Of a DNA stretch of 12,269 bases, positions 6,218 to 12,269 are shown piece after piece (the stretch's first letter is position 1; each line of letters starts with the position of its first letter). The notes beneath the pieces are model-generated. The model was not told the DNA's origin, ran no database searches, and saw only the letters and a list, made by a program, of their open reading frames with translations. The position numbers and the translations under genes are program-made. Source of the stretch: Ruminococcaceae bacterium UBA4958 (lineage in GTDB: Bacteria > Bacillota > Clostridia > Oscillospirales > Acutalibacteraceae); assembly GCA_002397355.1 (NCBI GenBank), contig DHAI01000011.1, forward strand, positions 4,813 through 17,081. Reading direction: 5' to 3'.

Positions 6218-7069
6218 GTGAAACTACAGTTTTTAGGCACCGCCGCCGCCGAGGGCTGGCCGGCACTTTTCTGCGACTGCCCGTACTGCCGGGAGGCGCG
6301 CCGCCTCGGCGGAAAAAACATCCGCACCCGCTCGCAGAGCATCGTGGACGATCGTCTGCTGATCGACTTTCCGGCGGACACCTACTGGCACAGCGTCCGC
6401 TACGGCGTCCACCTGGAAAAAATCGAGCATGTCCTCGTCACGCATTCCCACGAGGACCATTTCTACCCGCTGGAATTTTTAAATAAACGCCCCGGCTTCG
6501 CGCGCGGATACGCTTCCGGCGACGTCCCGCAGCTTCACCTCTACGGGAACGAAGCCGTTTTCGTCCGGATGAACGACGCGCTGCAAAGCGTGTTCGGCGA
6601 AGGCGGCCAAAAGCAGTGGGAACCGTTCCTGAAGCTGCATCTGCTGCGCCCGTTCGGAGCGTTTTCCATCGGCGGCTACCGCATCACGCCGCTGCCATGC
6701 AACCATATGGCGACCGAGCAGGCCCTGATCTATCTGATCGAAGCCGGGGGCAAACGCCTGCTTTACGCCCACGACACGGGCAAGCTCCTCCCGGAAACGC
6801 TGGAGTTCCTGAAAGGTAAAGCGCTGAGCGCCGCCAGCCTCGACTGCACGCTCGGGGCGCTCAGCGCCCCGGAGGGGGGCCATATGGGGTTCCCGGAGAA
6901 TCTCGCGCTGCGCCGGTGGATGCTGGAAAACGGATGCGCCGACGAAAACACCGTTTTTGTCTCCAACCACTTCTCCCACAACGGGACGGCGGTTTACGAC
7001 AAAATGGTGGAAATCGCGAAAGGCACCGGCTTCACCATCTCCTACGACGGCATGACCATCACGTTCTGA
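6218..7069 (+). CDS. PhnP-like metallo-beta-lactamase-fold hydrolase
   Basis: The start is placed at GTG 6218, giving 283 aa. GAAAGGG (6199-6205) lies 12 nt upstream, the protein then begins with the family-typical MKLQFLGTAAAE, and the promoter at 6112-6140 is too close to the in-frame ATG at 6146. ATG 6206 is a less likely alternative. The metal-binding motif THSHEDH is at 75-81. Further ligands are probably His163 (CNHM), Asp186 (HDTG) and His251 or His254 (SNHFSHNG). FCDCPYC (Cys19, Cys21, Cys24) matches the extra structural zinc site of PhnP, the cyclic phosphodiesterase of the C-P lyase pathway. No phosphonate genes are present, so the substrate may be another cyclic phosphodiester or phosphosugar. 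It is cytoplasmic, monocistronic and divergent from the GH109-like gene. Confidence 0.85.
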   Translation: MKLQFLGTAAAEGWPALFCDCPYCREARRLGGKNIRTRSQSIVDDRLLIDFPADTYWHSVRYGVHLEKIEHVLVTHSHEDHFYPLEFLNKRPGFARGYASGDVPQLHLYGNEAVFVRMNDALQSVFGEGGQKQWEPFLKLHLLRPFGAFSIGGYRITPLPCNHMATEQALIYLIEAGGKRLLYAHDTGKLLPETLEFLKGKALSAASLDCTLGALSAPEGGHMGFPENLALRRWMLENGCADENTVFVSNHFSHNGTAVYDKMVEIAKGTGFTISYDGMTITF

Positions 7070-7097
7070 GCCGCCGTGCAACCGGAAAAACCGCAGG

Positions 7098-7187
7098 GCA
7101 AGAGCACCGGCCCGCCGCATGAAAGCGGCGGGCCGGTGCTCTTGCTGCTGGCTGGTCTGACCGCTCACCCGGCAAAGAGCGGTCAGA
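7098..7187 (+). terminator. Tandem perfect hairpins after the MBL gene
   Basis: The first hairpin has two perfectly complementary 21-nt arms (7098-7118 and 7125-7145) around a 6-nt loop. Eleven bases later TCTGACCGCTC (7156-7166) pairs with GAGCGGTCAGA (7177-7187) around a 10-nt loop. There is no T tract directly after either stem on the plus strand; on the minus strand the large stem is followed after a few bases by TTTTT. A transcription terminator or insulator is the likely role. Confidence 0.55.
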
Positions 7188-7223
7188 TCTGTTCAATATG
7201 TTCATTAATTTTGAAGTCAAAAA

Positions 7224-7289
7224 TAAGTTTTAAAGTTTTGCTTGAAATTTTATTACATGTATTATATAATAACTTTGAAATAAAGTTTC
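7224..7289 (+). promoter_or_regulatory. AT-rich promoter and operator region of the mur operon
   Basis: TTGAAA (7242-7247, 5 of 6) and perfect TATAAT (7265-7270) are 17 nt apart. AACTTTGAAATAAAGTT (7271-7287), with 6-bp arms and a 5-bp centre, covers the predicted start near 7277 and is a good repressor site. The half-site AAGTTT recurs at 7225-7230, 7233-7238 and 7283-7288. TGAAATTTTATTACA (7243-7257), overlapping the -35, resembles the site recalled for HexR, another RpiR-family protein. The RpiR/MurR regulator encoded at the end of this operon is the obvious candidate to bind here. The promoter is well supported; the regulator assignment is inference. Confidence 0.75.
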
Positions 7290-7314
7290 TTCGATCCGCT
7301 TCGGAGGTGGCAGC

Positions 7315-7551
7315 ATGAAAGGGAATTTTTCCGCAGGAGAGGTACGGCAAAACGCGATTATTTACAGAAGATGGAGAAAACGCCACAATATCCTTAAAAA
7401 CTGGCAGCTGTATCTCATGTTCTTCCCGGCTTTTCTTTTTCAAAATATTATTCTACGCGTTTTCCGGGCCGGACAAAAGCAGCCCGGCCCGTGTAAAGCG
7501 CGGAAAGGCAGGAGCCGTAATGTACCTCAGCCGATATCATTTTGGAAATAA
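7315..7551 (+). pseudogene. Truncated LplB-like sugar ABC-transporter permease
   Basis: A 78-codon frame begins at ATG 7315 after an excellent GGAGGTGG site (7303-7310), so translation should start well. Residues 18-42 (RRWRKRHNILKNW, then QLYLMFFPAFLF) look like the cytoplasmic N-terminus and first membrane helix of LplB-type carbohydrate ABC permeases. Those proteins are around 300 aa and continue with more helices. Here similarity stops after about residue 42, and the tail is short, basic and runs 32 nt into the next gene. An internal deletion that removed the rest of the permease, and probably its partner permease and binding protein, would explain this. The alternative is a functional small membrane or leader peptide. 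Assignment rests on recognition of the N-terminal segment only. Confidence 0.55.
7465..7491 (+). other. Intercistronic hairpin before the DUF6259-like gene
   Basis: CGGGCCGG (7465-7472) pairs perfectly with CCGGCCCG (7484-7491) around an 11-nt loop, 28 nt before the next start codon. It sits inside the tail of the truncated permease frame. It looks like an ordinary intergenic hairpin of an operon that became part of a reading frame after a deletion. It has no T tract. Confidence 0.4.
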
Positions 7552-9718
7552 GCTGGTGTCTGTCGCAATCGACAGCCTAACGGGAGAACTGCTTGAGTTT
7601 GTGAACGAGAGCAATGGGGAGAACCTGATCAAGAATTCGGAATTTTCGCTGCATCAGCCGTTCTGGATCCTTGCAGACAAAAGCGGGGCAAAGATAAAAC
7701 TGTTCGGCGCAGACGTCTATCAAATTACCAGACATCCCGTGTTAAAACCCGCGATCTCGTCGCAGAAGAGTGCGGACGGCGGCATCACCGTCACAGTGCG
7801 ATACCAGGCCCTTACCGACGGGGAAGACGTCTATGCAGTCTCCGCTTCTTACACCGTATGCCTGCCCGCCGGAAAAAGCGAGACCGTCTGGAGGATGAAA
7901 GCCGACAACCGGGAAAACGGGCTCGTGGTGAAGCAGGTGCATTTCCCGTGCATCAACGGCGTCTATCTGGGCGACACCTGGGAAGACGACACTCTCGTTT
8001 ACCCGTACCTCGCCGGAGTCCGCATTCCGGACCCCGTCGACGTCCTTTCCGGCCCGCACCAGCGCGTCGGGTGGAAATGGCAGGAATACCGTTACTACTA
8101 CGAGAGAAAAAATCTCGCTTCCGGTCCGGATAAGGACGGGCTTTACGCCATGGAGTGCGAGTATTCCGGTCCGCTTTCCATGACGTGGCTCGACTACTAC
8201 GGCGGCGGCACGGGCTTTTATTTTGCCAATCACGATCCGGAGCCGAGGATCATCGGGCTTCGCGCCGACACCCCGGGCACGGGGAACCCCGGAATGAACT
8301 TTTCCGTTATCCATCGTCCGGCTCTCGCCTTCGGGGAACACTGGACGTCGCCGGAGGCGGTCGCCGCGGTGCATGCGGGGGACTGGCACGAGGGTGCCCG
8401 CCGTTACCGCGCCTTCCGTGAAAAATGCCTGCAGATCACCCCGCGCCGCCCCGCGTGGTTCGACCGCAGCGCGGGCCTTATCGCTCATTATGACTTTAAA
8501 TATCAGTGCGGCGGCGTGGTGCATCGCTACAAGGATATCCCGCGCCTTTTGGACGAGGCGCACGATCTGGGAATCAACCACCTTCTGATCGCCGGATGGC
8601 ACCGCGACGGCTTCGACCACGGTTTTCCGCAGTATGAGCCGGACGGCGACCTCGGTACGGAGGAAGAACTGCACGACGCCATAGGGAACATCAGGAAGGG
8701 CGGCGGGCACGTGTGCTTTTATGTCAACTCGCGCCTTGCGAACAGAAAGTATGCCGCCCTGGAGGATTTTATCCGGGAAAATGCGATCCTTCAGGAGGAC
8801 GGCAGCGTGCTGACGGAAAGCTACGGCAACCAGGACCTCACATTCGCAGCCATGTGCATCAACTCGCCCGGATGGCCGGAGAAGCTGAAGGGCGCGCTCC
8901 GCTTTGCCACTGAGAAGATCGGCATCGACGGCGTTTACCTCGACCAGCTCGCCATGGCGGCGCCCGGCCACTGCAGCAATGGCGCGCATGCTCACGCGCC
9001 CGACTGCTGGAACGCGGGTTATCAGGCACTTCTCGGAGATATTTCCTCCCGGTATCAGCAGCAGGAAAAAGGCGATATGTGCATCATTCACGAAGGCGTC
9101 TCCGATTCTTACGGCGGGCTCGTCTCCGGGCAGCTGATCTCGACCTTTTCTTATTTCCACTGCGGCGCGTTTCCGGAGATGTACAAATATACGTTCCCGG
9201 AGCAAATCCTCGTGGATATGCTCTATCCCGAAAAAAATATGGCGATGCGCCCGGTCCACGTCGGGCAGATCTCAACGCAGCTGATCAACGAGGCATTCCT
9301 AACCGGATGCTATTATTGGATCTACGACCTGGTGGACGACAACACGTTTACCCGCGATCCGAAGCAGTACGAATACCTGAAAAATGCAGTTACCCTGCGG
9401 AATTTCTGGCTGAGCCATTTTGGCCAGGGCCTTTTCCGGGACACGGATTCCATCCGCATGCAGGGCGGGGCGAGCGGGAAGCGCTTCGATTTCGGCGAGG
9501 ACCGGCTGATTGCCTGCGCTGCCCGCGGCGCCGGGGCAAAGTGCTCGGTGCGGATGCAGGACGGCGGCTGGGAGACGGCCCGGTCCTATTTTGTGGACCA
9601 CGGAGAGGTCCGTGAGGAAGACGCGGTTTGTAAGCGAGACGGCGATACGCTTGTCGTTGCGCTGCCGGACGCGCCGCTCAGTCTGCTTTCCATTTCCAGA
9701 CGGAAACAAACGAAATGA
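7520..9718 (+). CDS. DUF6259-like glycoside-hydrolase-fold protein
   Basis: A 732-aa protein without signal peptide, so probably cytoplasmic. The order suggests an N-terminal beta-sandwich of the galactose-mutarotase type (about 1-300), a TIM barrel (about 318-635, with HYDFKYQ at 323-329 and GINHLLIAGWHRDGFDHG at 351-368) and a C-terminal beta domain (about 640-732). Within the barrel, GIDGVYLDQLA places Asp475 at a strand end and CIIHEGVSDSYGG places Glu525 on a later strand. By analogy with clan GH-D and GH101-like enzymes these are candidate nucleophile and acid/base. It matches what is known as the DUF6259 family, whose activity I do not know. ATG 7520 follows AGGAG by 5 nt. Position before murQ and the kinase suggests it releases an amino sugar, possibly MurNAc or GlcNAc, from an imported glycoside. 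Fold is fairly sure; substrate is inference. Confidence 0.78.
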   Translation: MYLSRYHFGNKLVSVAIDSLTGELLEFVNESNGENLIKNSEFSLHQPFWILADKSGAKIKLFGADVYQITRHPVLKPAISSQKSADGGITVTVRYQALTDGEDVYAVSASYTVCLPAGKSETVWRMKADNRENGLVVKQVHFPCINGVYLGDTWEDDTLVYPYLAGVRIPDPVDVLSGPHQRVGWKWQEYRYYYERKNLASGPDKDGLYAMECEYSGPLSMTWLDYYGGGTGFYFANHDPEPRIIGLRADTPGTGNPGMNFSVIHRPALAFGEHWTSPEAVAAVHAGDWHEGARRYRAFREKCLQITPRRPAWFDRSAGLIAHYDFKYQCGGVVHRYKDIPRLLDEAHDLGINHLLIAGWHRDGFDHGFPQYEPDGDLGTEEELHDAIGNIRKGGGHVCFYVNSRLANRKYAALEDFIRENAILQEDGSVLTESYGNQDLTFAAMCINSPGWPEKLKGALRFATEKIGIDGVYLDQLAMAAPGHCSNGAHAHAPDCWNAGYQALLGDISSRYQQQEKGDMCIIHEGVSDSYGGLVSGQLISTFSYFHCGAFPEMYKYTFPEQILVDMLYPEKNMAMRPVHVGQISTQLINEAFLTGCYYWIYDLVDDNTFTRDPKQYEYLKNAVTLRNFWLSHFGQGLFRDTDSIRMQGGASGKRFDFGEDRLIACAARGAGAKCSVRMQDGGWETARSYFVDHGEVREEDAVCKRDGDTLVVALPDAPLSLLSISRRKQTK

Positions 9719-9724
9719 ACGATA

Positions 9725-9750
9725 ATGAAAAAAGGGAATTGTTTTTTCAT
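9725..9750 (+). other. A/T hairpin between the glycosidase and murQ genes
   Basis: ATGAAAAAA (9725-9733) pairs perfectly with TTTTTTCAT (9742-9750) around an 8-nt loop. It lies in the 70-bp gap before murQ. It could weakly attenuate or protect mRNA. No ribosome binding site supports the overlapping 24-codon frame that starts in it. Confidence 0.3.
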
Positions 9751-9788
9751 GCGAATTACTTTCCTGGAAAAAGGAATGATCATATTAT

Positions 9789-10694
9789 ATGGACTATAAC
9801 CAGCTTTCCACCGAGCAGGTTAACCCGGACACGGAAAATATCGATATGTGCTCATCGTTTGAAATTGTGAGACTGATCAACTCTGAAGACCAAAAAGTCG
9901 CCGCCGCGGTAGAAAAGGAACTGCCCCGGATTGCGGAGGCAGTTGATCTTATCGTCGACCGGTTTCGCAGGGGAGGAAGGCTGATTTACATCGGGGCAGG
10001 AACGAGCGGCCGCCTCGGCGTCCTCGACGCATCCGAATGCCCGCCGACTTTCGGCACGGACCCTTCCATGGTCATGGGCATTATAGCGGGAGGCGACGCG
10101 GCCCTCCGCTCCGCCGTGGAAAAGATTGAGGACTGCGACGGCATCGGCCGACGCGATATGCAAAGCCATCATGTCGGCCGGCTCGATGCGGTAGTAGGGA
10201 TTACGGCGAGCGGGAACGCCCGCTACGTCTGCGGCGCCCTGCAGGAAGCGCGCCGGCGCGGGGCGGCAACCATCGCGGTCTGCAATACCAGGCCGGCCGC
10301 GCTGTCCGCGTACGCGGACGTGTCGGTCATCCCCATCGTCGGCCCCGAGGTGATCATGGGAAGCACGCGGATGAAAGCCGGTACGGCACAGAAAATGGTG
10401 CTGAACATGCTGACCACGGCATCCATGATTCAACTGGGAAAAACATATCGCAACCTGATGGTCGACTTGGTTCCGTCCAATCAGAAATTACTTGACAGAA
10501 GCATCCGCATCGTAATGGCCGCAGCGGCAGTCAGCCGCGAGCGTGCCGAGCAGAGCCTGCGGCTGACCGGCGGCGATACGAAAGCAGCAATCGTCATGCT
10601 AGAAACCGGGTGCAGCCCTTCCGAAGCCTCGCACGCCCTCAAGCGCACCGGCGGGGTAACCCGCAAAGCAATCCTTTCCCTGCAAAGGGAGTGA
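9789..10694 (+). CDS. murQ: N-acetylmuramic acid 6-phosphate etherase
   Basis: MurQ cleaves the lactyl ether of MurNAc-6-phosphate to give GlcNAc-6-phosphate and D-lactate in the cytoplasm, the committing step of MurNAc catabolism and cell-wall recycling. The 301-aa length is normal. The N-terminus LSTEQVNPDTENID is typical of the family. The SIS domain phosphosugar-binding loop is IYIGAGTSGRLGVLDASE (67-84 region), with catalytic Glu83 in DASECPPTFG. Glu114 in KIEDCD lies at the position of the second important glutamate of E. coli MurQ. GPEVIMGSTRMKAGTAQK (345-residue-type core motif near the middle of the protein) is also diagnostic. ATG 9789 has AAGGA 13 nt upstream, somewhat far. Only 4 bp separate it from the kinase gene, so the two are translationally linked. 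Confidence 0.97.
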   Translation: MDYNQLSTEQVNPDTENIDMCSSFEIVRLINSEDQKVAAAVEKELPRIAEAVDLIVDRFRRGGRLIYIGAGTSGRLGVLDASECPPTFGTDPSMVMGIIAGGDAALRSAVEKIEDCDGIGRRDMQSHHVGRLDAVVGITASGNARYVCGALQEARRRGAATIAVCNTRPAALSAYADVSVIPIVGPEVIMGSTRMKAGTAQKMVLNMLTTASMIQLGKTYRNLMVDLVPSNQKLLDRSIRIVMAAAAVSRERAEQSLRLTGGDTKAAIVMLETGCSPSEASHALKRTGGVTRKAILSLQRE

Positions 10695-10698
10695 GCGA

Positions 10699-11616
10699 AT
10701 GAGATATTTTATTGGAATCGACGGCGGCGGAACGAAAACGCACCTGAAAGCGATCAGCGCGGAAAGGAGGCTGCTCGGCGAGGCGTTTGGCGGGGCCAGC
10801 AATCTTGCGGCAACGCCGGAGAAAGACGTTGAAAACAACCTGACCGTCCTTCTGCAAAACTTTTTGCGGCAAGCAGGACTTTCCCCGGCGGAATGCGGCG
10901 GACTATGCTTAGGCACGGCAGGAGCGGGAAGCAAAAGCGTTCGGGAACGCTTGGAAAGAATCCTGCGCACGATCGCGCCCACGGACAAGATCCTGGTGAC
11001 GGACGACGCGCTGCCGGCGCTTTACGGCGGAACCCTGTCGGGATACGGCGTCATCCTGATCTCCGGCACAGGCTCTATCTGCCTTGCGCGAAGCGAGAAA
11101 AAAACTGCCCGGACCGGCGGCTGGGGGCACATTCTGGGCGACGAGGGCAGCGGTTACGCGATTTCCATCTCCATGCTGAACGCAGTTATGAGGGCGTTCG
11201 ATGGAAGGGGGCCGGAAACGCGGTTGACTCCGCTCGTTCTGCGTCACCTGAATCTGCCGTCGCCGGAATTGATAATCGATTCCGTTTATCACACGGGGAA
11301 AGGAAAATCGGATCTGGCTTCTCTTGCTTTTTTATGCGATAAAGCTTATGATAAAGGAGATTCTATCGCAAAAAAAATTATAGAGCACGCGGCGGAAGCT
11401 CTTTCCGCTATGGCTCTGGCTGCGGAAGCCAGAGCGGATTTTCAATGCGGAAATAAGGCCATACCCTGCGTATACGCCGGCGGAACGTTATGCGGCTCTG
11501 CGCCGCTGCGTACGGAACTGGAAGGATGCCTTTTCCGTTCCGGAACGAGGCTGCGCCTGTGCGAATGCAGGGAGGACGCGGCTTTCGGATGCGCGCTGAT
11601 CGCATCCTCGATCTGA
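10699..11616 (+). CDS. murK: BadF-type MurNAc/GlcNAc kinase (MurK/NagK-like)
   Basis: A 305-aa cytoplasmic sugar kinase of the BadF/BadG/BcrA/BcrD ATPase family. Motifs in order are the phosphate-1 loop GIDGGGTKT (6-14), GTAGAG (72-77), TDDALPALYGG with candidate catalytic Asp102 or Asp103 (101-111), phosphate-2 SGTGS (122-126), GGWGHILGDEGSG (140-152) and adenosine-type YAGGT near the C-terminus. Clostridium acetobutylicum MurK, of this family and encoded beside murQ, phosphorylates both MurNAc and GlcNAc at O6. The same 4-bp coupling to murQ here supports MurNAc kinase activity that supplies MurNAc-6-phosphate to MurQ. The ribosome binding site AAAGGGAG (10684-10691) lies inside the end of murQ. 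A pure GlcNAc kinase is the alternative; the gene symbol rests mainly on context. Confidence 0.85.
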   Translation: MRYFIGIDGGGTKTHLKAISAERRLLGEAFGGASNLAATPEKDVENNLTVLLQNFLRQAGLSPAECGGLCLGTAGAGSKSVRERLERILRTIAPTDKILVTDDALPALYGGTLSGYGVILISGTGSICLARSEKKTARTGGWGHILGDEGSGYAISISMLNAVMRAFDGRGPETRLTPLVLRHLNLPSPELIIDSVYHTGKGKSDLASLAFLCDKAYDKGDSIAKKIIEHAAEALSAMALAAEARADFQCGNKAIPCVYAGGTLCGSAPLRTELEGCLFRSGTRLRLCECREDAAFGCALIASSI

Positions 11617-11640
11617 CTGACTAGCGGGAAGTGGTTGACT

Positions 11641-12269
11641 GTGACGGGAGTTCTTTTGCGCGTGCGGGAGCTGCGCGAGTACCTGAATCCAACCGGGCAG
11701 AAAATAGCGGAATATATCCTTCAAAACAGCAAAGACATCGTCGGCCAACCAGTTTCGGTGCTGGCTCAAAACAGCGGGACGAGCAAATCCGCGGTCGTAA
11801 GATTTTGCAAAAGCATCGGCTGCAGCGGATACCGCGATTTTGTATTCCAGCTGGCGGCCGAACTGGCGGTTACGAAATCCCGCAAGGATTCCGAGTACAC
11901 AGACGTCAATATTGGCGACAACGTCGGCTCTATTCTGAAGAATATTTGCCTGAACAACGTAAAAGCGATTGAAGACAGCTGCCGGCTTCTGAACGTCGAC
12001 GACGTCACGCGCGCCGTGGGGCTGCTGATCCAGACAAAGAGAATCGATTTCTACGGCTCGGGCGCCTCCTGGATCGTCGCGCAGGACGCCGTCTTGAAAT
12101 TCGCGCGAATCAACAAATTTTGCACTGCGTACGCGGACCCGCACATGCAGGCAACGTCGGCCGCCAACCTTTCTCCCGGAAGCATTGCAATCGCAATTTC
12201 CTGGTCCGGCGAAACCAAGGACGTGATCGAAGCCACGCGCAACGCAAAAAAGAGCGGCGCCAAAATCAT
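11641..12269 (+). CDS. RpiR/MurR family transcriptional regulator, 3' end outside window
   Basis: The frame is open from the kinase stop to the window end. From GTG 11641 (GGGAAG 9 nt upstream) 209 residues are visible, about 75-80 short of the usual 280-290. The sequence shows an N-terminal HTH_6 domain: NPTGQKIAEYIL (16-27) and the helix-turn-helix VSVLAQNSGTSKSAVVRFCK (38-57). A SIS domain starts near residue 133, with GSGAS (139-143) and the phosphosugar loop ISWSGETKD (186-194). TTG 11635, TTG 11656 and GTG 11662 are other in-frame starts. RpiR-type proteins with this layout sense phosphosugars; E. coli MurR binds MurNAc-6-phosphate. It lies 24 bp after the kinase and so autoregulates if it binds the operator near 7271-7287. 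Confidence 0.9.
   Translation, partial: MTGVLLRVRELREYLNPTGQKIAEYILQNSKDIVGQPVSVLAQNSGTSKSAVVRFCKSIGCSGYRDFVFQLAAELAVTKSRKDSEYTDVNIGDNVGSILKNICLNNVKAIEDSCRLLNVDDVTRAVGLLIQTKRIDFYGSGASWIVAQDAVLKFARINKFCTAYADPHMQATSAANLSPGSIAIAISWSGETKDVIEATRNAKKSGAKI

Noticed and set aside
7742..9259. 505-codon minus-strand frame inside the DUF6259-like gene
   Set aside because: It is antisense to a gene with clear domains, its translation matches no family I recognise, and it has no promoter or ribosome binding site.
9725..9799. 24-codon frame between the glycosidase gene and murQ as a small protein
   Set aside because: It has no ribosome binding site, overlaps the murQ start, and is explained by the A/T hairpin sequence.
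1..12269. CRISPR array, tRNA, rRNA, transposase or phage genes
   Set aside because: I saw no regularly spaced repeats, no cloverleaf or rRNA-like segment, and no transposase or phage protein among the plausible frames.

Overview
The window looks like a chromosomal carbohydrate-catabolism region from a high-GC member of the Firmicutes, most likely a Clostridia-type gut or anaerobic bacterium. The reasons are strong AGGAG/GGAGG ribosome binding sites, sigma-A-type promoters with 17-nt spacers, a BadF-type MurNAc/GlcNAc kinase beside murQ, an RpiR/MurR regulator, and the N-terminus of an LplB-like sugar ABC permease. No rRNA, tRNA, CRISPR array or intact insertion sequence was seen. The taxonomic statement is inference only.

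Left part (1-3568): a minus-strand pair, a Gfo/Idh/MocA oxidoreductase (864-1994) followed by a ThuA-family protein (86-805), is divergent from an MFS sugar-type permease (2354-3568). The 359-bp divergent region holds a promoter in each direction and a palindromic operator candidate. A perfect 18-bp hairpin with a T tract at 20-62 closes the left end.

Middle (3569-7190): a separate AT-richer gene with its own promoter and terminator (3687-4454) encodes a protein with an HExxH...E metallopeptidase motif resembling ImmA/IrrE (M78) proteins. Next come a minus-strand GH109-like member of the Gfo/Idh/MocA fold (4613-5824) and a divergent PhnP-like metallo-beta-lactamase-fold hydrolase (6218-7069). 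Each has a clear promoter. Two perfect hairpins (7098-7187) end this part.

Right part (7191-end): an AT-rich control region with a near-consensus promoter and a downstream palindrome drives a plus-strand operon. The operon starts with a truncated ABC-permease reading frame (7315-7551). It continues with a large cytoplasmic DUF6259-like glycosidase-fold protein (7520-9718), murQ (9789-10694), a murK/nagK-like kinase (10699-11616) and an RpiR/MurR regulator cut by the window end (11641-12269). The likely logic is that the glycosidase releases an amino sugar, the kinase phosphorylates it, and MurQ converts MurNAc-6-phosphate to GlcNAc-6-phosphate and D-lactate, with the SIS-domain regulator sensing the phosphosugar. 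The importer that would normally head such an operon appears to have been lost by deletion. The unusual point is a glycosidase of unknown specificity built into a MurNAc operon.
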